This document shows positions 18,110 to 26,888 of a stretch of DNA of 32,314 nt, one piece after another; position 1 is the first letter of the stretch; the number at the start of each line of letters is the position of its first letter. The stretch covers positions 1 to 32,314 of the forward strand of contig JAFLJX010000018.1 in the NCBI GenBank assembly GCA_022712785.1, written 5' to 3'. Source of the DNA: Mycoplasmatota bacterium. Lineage in GTDB: Bacteria; Bacillota_I; Bacilli_A; Izemoplasmatales; Izemoplasmataceae. A model generated the notes under the pieces. The model was not told the origin of the DNA and made no database searches. It saw only the letters and a program-made list of their open reading frames with translations. The translations under genes were made by a program, and so were the position numbers.

Positions 18110-19756
18110 ATGAAAAAATTATATATATTAATAACAAGTATTTCACTATTATTTACACTCTCTGCTTGTAAAAATGATGAAGGTAATATCATTGTAGATA
18201 AAGAGCAATTATCTGAGGCATTCTTTGGAGAGAAGAATACTGAAGAGTGGCAAGAACACTATAGTGGAACTATAAATATTGACGAGGATAATAATGGTGT
18301 ATTGGATTGGAAAGAAACAGAAATGACCATTTCTTATGCATCTGACTTTTATAATGATGATGATGAGTTAAACACATTATATAGAAACGCTGTAAAATGG
18401 GCTGAACAGTATCCAAATATTACAATAACACGTGATGAGAGATTTAAAAAAGCTGTGACAGGAAATGATAATAGTTTATTTTTTGAAATATTGTTGGCAT
18501 CATCTCAAGATTCAACGATGCCTGATATATTTTATGCACCACTATCAGCGGAGGCTTACGATCAAGATTTGACTCTTGATTTAACTCCATATTTTCGATC
18601 TGACAATGAAGCAAGACTAATTACCAATAATGCCTTCGAATTTATTACATCAGTGGATGGACAAGAAATATGGGGTGTTCCATATATGTCTGTTTCACAA
18701 TTTCCAGCAGTTAATGTTGGGTTGTTGAGAGAAAATAATATTAATATCCCTTCATATGATTGGACTTATGAAGAGTATGAAAATTTACGATCAGATGTAG
18801 CTACATTGACAACATCTGGAAGTTGTATTTTCCCAGGGATAATAGATTTTTCTAACCACGGACCGAATTATTTTGATGCTGTACCAAATGGGTGGAATGG
18901 ATTTAATATTGAAACACAAAGATTTGATTTTGAAAGTGCAACAAAATTTGGATCTTGGTTATCAGAGGTAGCATTTGAAGGTGATCAAGGATTACATTAT
19001 AGTGATTTATCTCTAGAAGAACAAGAAGCTATCTGTGGAAGCTATAGTTATGCTTGGGGAGATGGGTTTCAAGCAGTTGATAATATTTGGATGTATTTTT
19101 TAAGCACAAATGTTACATCACTAATTAAAACTAGAGGACTTGAAATTGATATTTATCCTATGCCTGAATCACCAGAAGGTGGAGAAACTTCATTACATGG
19201 TTATTATGATGCATATGGACTAAGTTATGAGTTGAGTAATGATTTAGTTAAAGCTGAGGCTGTATTTGATTTAGCCAAATGGTTATCATATGGACAAGAA
19301 GGAACAGAAGCTAGATGGGATTTAATTGATGAAGATATATCAGAATACGGAAACACAATTGAAGATTGGATAGCATTAGGAAATTTAGAAGCTGATTTTC
19401 CATTTATTCATCCTTCAACACACTTAATGGATTATATTATGGGATGGCCAGCTACTACTAATCCACTAGTACTTGAAAATCACCCTTTGGTAAAAGGGTT
19501 CCCAATTGACGGCCCTTATGCAATCTTTAATTTTGAGGCCTTCAAGAATGTAGAATTTCAAGAACAACTTTCTAACGCAGTCGCATTTCCAAGACAAATA
19601 CCAGCGGCATCAAGTGCTATTGAAGAAATCAATATTTGGTTAGATTTAAAAGAAAGAATTAGAAATGAAGGATACAGTTATGAGTCTTTAGCACCAGAAA
19701 TAGATGATTTAATGAATCAAATTCTTGATGATTATTTAAGGTATTATTCAGATTAA
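18110..19756 (+). CDS. Sugar ABC transporter substrate-binding lipoprotein (family 1) with an EF-hand-like loop
   Basis: Lipobox LSAC; MTISYASDFYNDDDELNTLYRNAVKWAEQYPNITI, MPDIFYAPLSAEAYDQ, IWGVPYMSVSQFPAVNVGLLREN. Confidence 0.85.
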   Translation: MKKLYILITSISLLFTLSACKNDEGNIIVDKEQLSEAFFGEKNTEEWQEHYSGTINIDEDNNGVLDWKETEMTISYASDFYNDDDELNTLYRNAVKWAEQYPNITITRDERFKKAVTGNDNSLFFEILLASSQDSTMPDIFYAPLSAEAYDQDLTLDLTPYFRSDNEARLITNNAFEFITSVDGQEIWGVPYMSVSQFPAVNVGLLRENNINIPSYDWTYEEYENLRSDVATLTTSGSCIFPGIIDFSNHGPNYFDAVPNGWNGFNIETQRFDFESATKFGSWLSEVAFEGDQGLHYSDLSLEEQEAICGSYSYAWGDGFQAVDNIWMYFLSTNVTSLIKTRGLEIDIYPMPESPEGGETSLHGYYDAYGLSYELSNDLVKAEAVFDLAKWLSYGQEGTEARWDLIDEDISEYGNTIEDWIALGNLEADFPFIHPSTHLMDYIMGWPATTNPLVLENHPLVKGFPIDGPYAIFNFEAFKNVEFQEQLSNAVAFPRQIPAASSAIEEINIWLDLKERIRNEGYSYESLAPEIDDLMNQILDDYLRYYSD

Positions 19757-19787
19757 TATAAAAATATATTTTTGTTTATGACATGAC

Positions 19788-19822
19788 TAGTTTCCATGAA
19801 AAGTTATTTTTTGTGGAAACTA
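19788..19822 (+). other. Intercistronic hairpin between the two solute-binding protein genes
   Basis: tagtttccatgaaaa-loop-ttttttgtggaaacta; 9 bp perfect base plus ~6 more pairs with two G.T wobbles; no T tract. Confidence 0.65.
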
Positions 19823-19854
19823 ATTCTTAATACAGGTGACAATGAGGTGGAAAG

Positions 19855-22851
19855 ATGAAAAAAATTCTATTTATAATATTAGTAGGTCTCATTATTGCTA
19901 TTTTTGGAGCGATGAATACTTCTGACATTTCAATTTCAGCTAATTCAGATGATGAATTATCATATTTTTTAGAAGAAAGTATTCTCGAAAACAACGAGGT
20001 GTATCAATCGTCTTTTACAAGAACTGAAAGCTATTATAGTGTTTTTCAGAATTGGACAGACTTGGAATTAATAAAATCCAATAATATTTATAAAGTGAAT
20101 TCTAATGAATATTTTGGTGGAGAATCAACTACGATTGTTGATAGCTTTTCTTATGGGACAAATACTACAAAACTGCAATCTGAAGATTCAGTTAGTTTTG
20201 ATGTTTCCATTCTAAATGAAGGGCTATATCAAATATATCTAGACTACTATATAATTCCTGATGTTAAGATTTCTCCAGTTATATCACTTTTGATTAATAG
20301 TGAGAGTCAATTTACTGAGATGAATTATCTAGAATTTAAAGTTGATTGGGGAATAGAAAGTGATATTCATTATGATAGATTTGGTGATGAGTTAACTCCT
20401 AAAAGTTTTATTACAGAAAAGTGGTATTTGAGTATGGGATTGATTGATCCTAATCGTTTTTACACTGAACCTTTATACTTTTATTTTGATGAAGGAATAA
20501 ACAATATTGATATTTCTGTTTTGGAAGGTAGTTTTTTACTTGGAAACACTATAATCAAAAGTGTGGAGGAAGAAACTTCAACTTACGATGAGTATTTTCA
20601 AGGTCTGATTCCAAATGGTAATAGTGATAGTTCAATTATTGTATTAGAAGCAGAAGACTATACATATAAGAGTAAACAGAGTATTCGTTCGAAATATATG
20701 AGAGATCCACAGGTTACACCATATGAATATCAAAATCGTGTATTAAATGTGTTAGATGGTTATTCTTTTGGAGAATCAGGAGATAGCATAACCTACACTT
20801 TTTCGGTCCCAAATAATGGACTTTACAACATTGCTTTCAAGTATTATCAAAATACAAATAATGGGTTAATAAGTACAAGAAAAATAGAAATCGATAATGA
20901 GGTATTGTTTGACGAACTAAACAGCTATCATTTCGAATATTCTCCTAAATGGAAAAATGAAATTTTAAGTGACAACTCTAATACTCCATTTTCAATTTAT
21001 CTATCAAAAGGAACTCATACAATAAGTATTATTGCTGATAATGAGGAAATCCGTGACATATACCATGAACTTATATATCTACTAGAAGAAATGCAAGACA
21101 TATCTCGCCAAATCAACAAGATTACTGGGGGATTAGAGGATAAGGACAGAGATTGGAACATTACTAACTACATACCAAACTTAGTAAGTGACCTGACAGG
21201 GATTTCAAATAAGTTAGGTATTATGATTGAAGAATTGTCAATATATATAGGTGAAGATGACATTCCAATTATTAGTGAAATTAAAATTGCAAAAAACATG
21301 ATTGCTGAATTTATTGACAATCCAGATGATTTACCTTCTTACATGAGTAACTTTACAAAAGGTGAATCGTCAGCATATGGAAGAATAAATTCATCATTAC
21401 CATCATTAATATATAGCCCTTTAAACTTAGATAAAATGTATATTTACAACAATCATGATTTACCAAAAGCCAATTCAAATTTTTTCGTGAAGACACTTGA
21501 AGGATTGAAAGCGTTCATTTTTACTTTCTTTGATCCAAAATATAATGAAATGTCTGAAGTGGATGAAAAAACTATCGAAATTTGGGTGAATAAGTCGAGA
21601 CTGTATGTTGAAATAATGCAAAGAATGATTGATGAGGAGTTCACTCCAGATACTGGTGTGAAAGTACAATTATCAATCATGCCTGACGAAAATAAAATAA
21701 TTTTGGCAAACGCAGCTGGAACAACTCCTGATGGAGTGATAGGAATTACTTTTAAAAAACCTTTTGAGTTTGCAATTAGAGATATAATTGTAGATATTAG
21801 AGATTACGAAGGATTTTATGAACTTGCAGAAGAATTTAATCCAAATACCTTTGTACCATACATTTATAGTGATGGAGTTTATGCTATCCCAGAAACTCAG
21901 GATGTAAAATTATTATTTTATAGAAAAGATATTTTTGCTGAATTAGGAGTCGAACCACCAGATACTTGGGATGAGGTTATATCACTTGTACCTGTACTTC
22001 AAAAGTATGATATGAATTTTTATGCGCCTATAGGTGAAGAAAATTCTTATAAAGGTTTTGATAAAACAACACCATTTATTTATCAGTTTGGTGGTACTTT
22101 GTATGACCAAGACACAATGTCAACCACAGTAAATGTTGATGGAGCATATAAGTCATTTGAGTTGATGACAGAATTATTTTCTGTGTATAATCTACCTGTT
22201 TCAACTGCAAGCTTTTTTCAAGATTTCAGGAATGGAACTATTCCAGTCGGGATAGGGGATGCAAATATGTATATTCAACTTAAATATGCAGCCCCCGAAC
22301 TTTCTGGACAGTGGGGAGTATTACCGATCCCAGGAGTTGAAAATGAAAGTTCAATAGTTGAGAGATGGGATCCAACGTATGGAGGTTCAAGTATTATTTT
22401 TGAAGATAGTGAAAAGCATAAAATGACTTGGGAGTTAATTAAATGGTGGTCTTCATCAAATACTCAAGCTGATTTTTCGTATAATATTCAATCAACATTA
22501 GGTGACAAGTTTTTATATATGACAGCCAACATTGATGGATTTAAGAATGGAGCTTGGCCAAATGATTCTAAATATACTATTTTGGATCAATGGGACTGGA
22601 TTCAAACTACTGGAAAAGTTCCAGGGGATTATATGGTTGAACGAGAACTTAGTAATGCTTGGAATAAAGTTGTTTTCGAAGGATTACATCCCAGAATTGC
22701 TATTGATGAGGCGAAAATAATAATTGATTTGGAAATAAAGCGAAAACTTATTGAATTTCTTTATATGAATGAAAATGGTGAATTATTAAAACCATTTTTG
22801 ATACCAACAATTGATAATATTGAGAACTGGGTGAGAAAAGATGAAAATTAG
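19855..22851 (+). CDS. Large exported solute-binding protein fusion: two CBM6/35-like beta-sandwich modules, helical linker, C-terminal family 1 SBP
   Basis: IIVLEAEDYTYKSKQSIRS...DSITYTFSVPNNGLYNIAFKYYQ (CBM-like); TGVKVQLSIMPDENKIILANAAGTTPDGVIG...YAIPETQDVKLLFYRKDIFAELGVEPPDTWDEV (SBP). Confidence 0.85.
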   Translation: MKKILFIILVGLIIAIFGAMNTSDISISANSDDELSYFLEESILENNEVYQSSFTRTESYYSVFQNWTDLELIKSNNIYKVNSNEYFGGESTTIVDSFSYGTNTTKLQSEDSVSFDVSILNEGLYQIYLDYYIIPDVKISPVISLLINSESQFTEMNYLEFKVDWGIESDIHYDRFGDELTPKSFITEKWYLSMGLIDPNRFYTEPLYFYFDEGINNIDISVLEGSFLLGNTIIKSVEEETSTYDEYFQGLIPNGNSDSSIIVLEAEDYTYKSKQSIRSKYMRDPQVTPYEYQNRVLNVLDGYSFGESGDSITYTFSVPNNGLYNIAFKYYQNTNNGLISTRKIEIDNEVLFDELNSYHFEYSPKWKNEILSDNSNTPFSIYLSKGTHTISIIADNEEIRDIYHELIYLLEEMQDISRQINKITGGLEDKDRDWNITNYIPNLVSDLTGISNKLGIMIEELSIYIGEDDIPIISEIKIAKNMIAEFIDNPDDLPSYMSNFTKGESSAYGRINSSLPSLIYSPLNLDKMYIYNNHDLPKANSNFFVKTLEGLKAFIFTFFDPKYNEMSEVDEKTIEIWVNKSRLYVEIMQRMIDEEFTPDTGVKVQLSIMPDENKIILANAAGTTPDGVIGITFKKPFEFAIRDIIVDIRDYEGFYELAEEFNPNTFVPYIYSDGVYAIPETQDVKLLFYRKDIFAELGVEPPDTWDEVISLVPVLQKYDMNFYAPIGEENSYKGFDKTTPFIYQFGGTLYDQDTMSTTVNVDGAYKSFELMTELFSVYNLPVSTASFFQDFRNGTIPVGIGDANMYIQLKYAAPELSGQWGVLPIPGVENESSIVERWDPTYGGSSIIFEDSEKHKMTWELIKWWSSSNTQADFSYNIQSTLGDKFLYMTANIDGFKNGAWPNDSKYTILDQWDWIQTTGKVPGDYMVERELSNAWNKVVFEGLHPRIAIDEAKIIIDLEIKRKLIEFLYMNENGELLKPFLIPTIDNIENWVRKDEN

Positions 22852-23794
22852 AAAACTGAAATTGATGAAAAAATATCAGAATTTCTCTATTAAATTTCGC
22901 GATTCAAAAATTTCACAAATTATTAATCATCCATATTTATTCTTGTTACCTTATGTCTTTCTATTTTCTTTAATCATTTTATTACCAACATTTATCTCCG
23001 CAGTGTTATCAACAACGCACTTTAACACAGTACAGTTTCCTACTTTTGTAGGATTTAAAAATTTTATTGATATTTTTAGCATTGACAATATCTTTGTTCA
23101 GAATGCAATTCCAAATACATTCACATATGCTTTGATTGTTGGAACTTGTGGATACATTTTTTCTTTTTTTGTTGCTTGGCTTCTAGCACAAGTGACACCA
23201 AAAGTAAGAACTCTCTATACTTTATGTATTTATTCACCATCTATTACTGGGCCAGTAATGATGGTAGTTGTTTGGAAAGTTGTATTTAGTGGTGATCAAA
23301 GAGGATATTTAAATTATTTATTATTACAGATAGGGTTTATTAAAGAACCAATTCAGTTTTTACAGAATCCAGAAATACTATTTCCAATTGTAATTTTGAT
23401 AGGTCTTTGGAGTAGTGCTGGACTTGGATTTCTAGCGATGTTAGCTGGGATGTTAAATATTGATAAAACTCTTTACGAAGCAGGGGCTATTGATGGTATT
23501 AAAAATCGATGGCAAGAGATATTCTATATCACTATTCCATCAATGAAACCACAAATGTTGTTTGGAGCCGTAATGGCGATTGTAGGTGCATTTAATATTT
23601 CAGGAATCGCAGTTGCATTAAGTGGAGGGATAACTCCTCCACAATATGCAGGATGGATGATAATGGATCACGCTACCGATTTCGGATTTGTTAGATATGA
23701 AATGGGATATGCTGCTGCGATTACAATAGTACTCTTTGTTGGAGTATTTATTTTAAATAGAATTAGTTATAAGATGTTTGGTGACAATACCTAA
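22841..23794 (+). CDS. Sugar ABC transporter permease (MalF-like), pair 1
   Basis: Six TM segments; EAA motif LYEAGAIDGIKNRWQEIFYITIPSMKP. Confidence 0.92.
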   Translation: MKIRKLKLMKKYQNFSIKFRDSKISQIINHPYLFLLPYVFLFSLIILLPTFISAVLSTTHFNTVQFPTFVGFKNFIDIFSIDNIFVQNAIPNTFTYALIVGTCGYIFSFFVAWLLAQVTPKVRTLYTLCIYSPSITGPVMMVVVWKVVFSGDQRGYLNYLLLQIGFIKEPIQFLQNPEILFPIVILIGLWSSAGLGFLAMLAGMLNIDKTLYEAGAIDGIKNRWQEIFYITIPSMKPQMLFGAVMAIVGAFNISGIAVALSGGITPPQYAGWMIMDHATDFGFVRYEMGYAAAITIVLFVGVFILNRISYKMFGDNT

Positions 23795-23811
23795 GAAATG
23801 AGGTGTAATTC

Positions 23812-24684
23812 ATGAGTGCAAAGAGTACAATGTTCAATCCAAAAAGATACCATAAAAGTCAAATAACGTTTCACTTTATTTTGCTTCCTTTATCGATATT
23901 TATGAGTTTACCCATTGTATATATCATAAATGATGCTTTTAAGCCTTTTACAGAATTGTTTGCATTTCCTCCTCGATTTTTGGTTAGGAAACCTACTTTC
24001 GAGAATTTTAGATTGCTTTTTAGTTTTTCTCAAGAATCTGGAATTCCAATTTCAAGATATGTCTTCAATAGTGTTATTACAACTGGTGTAGTTGTTATAT
24101 TAACTGTTTTTCTTTGTTCAATAACTGCTTTTGCTTTATCAAAAATGGAATTTTCAGGAAGAAAAACACTTTTTAAAATTAATACTTATGCATTAATGTT
24201 TGTTCCTATTGCTGTTGCAATCCCAAGATATTTAATTATTGTTGAGTTAGGAGTATATAACACATACCTCGCTCACATAATTCCTCTGCTTGCATTGCCT
24301 GTAGGCTTGTTTTTGGTTAAACAATTTACTGATCAAGTTCCAAATGAACTGATTGAAGCAGCAGTTGTAGATGGTGCAACTAATTGGGAGGTTTATTGGA
24401 AAATTATTCTTCCATTGACAAAGTCTGCACTTGTAACTGTAGCATTTTTATCTTTTCAGATAAGTTGGATGAGTATTGAATCCTCTAATATTTATGTAGA
24501 TCAAGAAGCCTTAAGGACATTACCATTTTATTTGCAAACATTATCTCAAACTAGTGGAAATATTGTAGCTTCAAGAGGTATAACTGCAGCAGGGTGGCTA
24601 ATTATGTTCTTGCCAAACTTAATAATATTCTTTGTTCTACAAAGTAAAGTTATGGAATCAATGGCTCAATCGGGAATAAAATAG
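23812..24684 (+). CDS. Sugar ABC transporter permease (MalG-like), pair 1
   Basis: EAA motif LIEAAVVDGATNWEVYWKIILPLTK. Confidence 0.93.
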   Translation: MSAKSTMFNPKRYHKSQITFHFILLPLSIFMSLPIVYIINDAFKPFTELFAFPPRFLVRKPTFENFRLLFSFSQESGIPISRYVFNSVITTGVVVILTVFLCSITAFALSKMEFSGRKTLFKINTYALMFVPIAVAIPRYLIIVELGVYNTYLAHIIPLLALPVGLFLVKQFTDQVPNELIEAAVVDGATNWEVYWKIILPLTKSALVTVAFLSFQISWMSIESSNIYVDQEALRTLPFYLQTLSQTSGNIVASRGITAAGWLIMFLPNLIIFFVLQSKVMESMAQSGIK

Positions 24685-24692
24685 GTGTATAT

Positions 24693-26888
24693 ATGAAAAA
24701 AATAATTATAGTAGGAATATTATGCCTTGTTTGTTTAATATCTAGTATTACAGAATTTGCAACACACATTAATGCTACTAATGTAGAATCACCATACTAT
24801 ACATATACTGCGGATTCTTACGGGAATTTAATTAAGACTAGTGATGCATATTTACCTGGTGAACAGTTAAACCTAGTTAATGACGAAAAATTCGTATCTT
24901 TAGAACATATTTATATTGATGAGAATGATTACTTATATATTACAGATAGTAAGATTAAAACCTATGTTGAACAATATGATTCTCTTACTGGAGAAGTTAT
25001 TATTAACGAGCAAACTGGTAATCCGAAAACAAAAATATATACTGGTAAAATTATAGTTTTAGATGGCAATTTAAATTTAATTGGAGAAATATATGATGAA
25101 AACATTAATTTCCCAAAAAGTACATTTGTAACTGAAGATAAAATTTACATTGTCGATTTTACTTCTTCAAATATTTTGATTTATGATAAATTATCACTAC
25201 TTGAAGATCAAGAAATTGTTTTATTAAACACGATTGGTGTTCCAACTCATCCAATATTTCAAAATGTATACGATGATGATGGAGAAAAAATAAGTAGTGG
25301 TTACCAATACCATGTAGAAAACATTGCAGTTGATAAAAGAGGGAATATTTATGTTCAAGGAATAGGTTCAACTAATGGACTAATAATGCTTGATGAGACT
25401 GGAGATTTCATGACTTTCTTTGGTGGTAATCCATTAAGAGTTCCAATTATTGATAAGATAAAATCTGTCTTTTTGAATGAAGAACAGAAAGAAAAAATGC
25501 AAGATTTAAGAGAAGGTAAAATATATTATGATGTTCCATCAAATATTACAATTGATGATAAAGGATTTGTCTATACAGTAACATCATCAATTAAAACTAA
25601 TCCTATTAAAAAATTTAACGTGTCTGGTAGAAATTACTTTAATACTGATATGATAGGTACAACAGATATGAATAGTGTTTGGGTGGGTAATTACAATAAT
25701 GTATTTTCTGTTAATGAACAAGGAAATATATTTGAATATGATACGAGTGGGAATCTTTTGTTTCTCTTTGGAGGTAAGGATTATACAAGTAGACGTGTAG
25801 GTCTTTTAACTAGTCCCGTTAGTATTGCTGTGAATAGTAAGGATCAAATCTTAGTTGCTGACAAAGCCGGCAAATTTATTCAATTTTATACACCTACTAC
25901 ATTTACTAATTCAATTCATACTGCTTTTAAAGCTTATTACGATGAAGGTAATTATGAATTAAGTCAACAGAATTGGAAATATGTATTGGAATATAATTCT
26001 ATGTTTGATTATGCTCACATTGGACTAGGAGATTCTTACATGCGTGATAAAGAGTATTCTGATGCATTCAAAGAATTTTCTTACGCTAATGATTTTGATG
26101 GTATGAGTGATGCATTTTGGTCGATTAGACAAGAATGGATGCAAAATAATTTAAACATTATTTTTCTGCTAGTTGTTATATTAGTATTTTCTAGAGTTCT
26201 CTATATTCTTATTGGTAAATATTTTAATAATTATGAGAAAGAAAAAAAGTATATCTCACGTGTATTTTCTAAATTCAAACTCCTTGATGAAGTTGTTTAT
26301 CTATTTACATTTCTTAAACATCCATTCAACGGGTTTCATGAAATAAAAAGGGAAAAAAGGGTAAGTGTTTTATCATCAACAATCATCTATATATTTTTAG
26401 TAGCTGTTTTTGTCCTGCATTATTCATATACAGATATTATATTTCTTCAAAGAACAAATATTAATGTACTTTATGAGTTGCTATTGATGATTATTATCTT
26501 AGGACTATTTGTTATTTCAAACTATCTTGTATGTACAATCAATGATGGTGAGGGAACAATTAAAAATGTATATAATGCAACAGCATATAGTTTGTCACCA
26601 ATTTTAGTGATTTTACCAATCATAATCATACTAAGTAACTTTTTGACTATAAGAGAAATAGTTTTCTATAATTTTGGATTTTCATTAATAATTTTGTGGT
26701 GCTCTTTCTTGATGTTTTTTATGATAAAAGATATTCATAACTATTCAGTTACTGAAACATTCAAAATAATTTTAAAAAGTTTATTTGTTATGCTAATTAT
26801 AGGACTACTCCTGTATGTCATCAACGCGATGAGTAATCAAGTATTTACTTTTATAAGAGAAGTTGTAGAAGAGGTGGTTAACCGATGA
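24693..26888 (+). CDS. Exported NHL-type beta-propeller plus TPR-like region plus Yip1-like membrane domain
   Basis: Repeated IYIDENDYLYITDS, IAVDKRGNIYVQG, ITIDDKGFVYTVT, IAVNSKDQILVADKAGKFIQFYTP; then AFKAYYDEGNYELSQQNWKYVLEYNSMFDYAHIGLGDSYM; five or more C-terminal TM segments. Confidence 0.75.
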   Translation: MKKIIIVGILCLVCLISSITEFATHINATNVESPYYTYTADSYGNLIKTSDAYLPGEQLNLVNDEKFVSLEHIYIDENDYLYITDSKIKTYVEQYDSLTGEVIINEQTGNPKTKIYTGKIIVLDGNLNLIGEIYDENINFPKSTFVTEDKIYIVDFTSSNILIYDKLSLLEDQEIVLLNTIGVPTHPIFQNVYDDDGEKISSGYQYHVENIAVDKRGNIYVQGIGSTNGLIMLDETGDFMTFFGGNPLRVPIIDKIKSVFLNEEQKEKMQDLREGKIYYDVPSNITIDDKGFVYTVTSSIKTNPIKKFNVSGRNYFNTDMIGTTDMNSVWVGNYNNVFSVNEQGNIFEYDTSGNLLFLFGGKDYTSRRVGLLTSPVSIAVNSKDQILVADKAGKFIQFYTPTTFTNSIHTAFKAYYDEGNYELSQQNWKYVLEYNSMFDYAHIGLGDSYMRDKEYSDAFKEFSYANDFDGMSDAFWSIRQEWMQNNLNIIFLLVVILVFSRVLYILIGKYFNNYEKEKKYISRVFSKFKLLDEVVYLFTFLKHPFNGFHEIKREKRVSVLSSTIIYIFLVAVFVLHYSYTDIIFLQRTNINVLYELLLMIIILGLFVISNYLVCTINDGEGTIKNVYNATAYSLSPILVILPIIIILSNFLTIREIVFYNFGFSLIILWCSFLMFFMIKDIHNYSVTETFKIILKSLFVMLIIGLLLYVINAMSNQVFTFIREVVEEVVNR

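Noticed and set aside
17503-18192. Minus-strand ORFs 17503-17919 and 17926-18192
   Set aside because: Antisense to the anchored Ig-like gene and SBP signal region; no credible family
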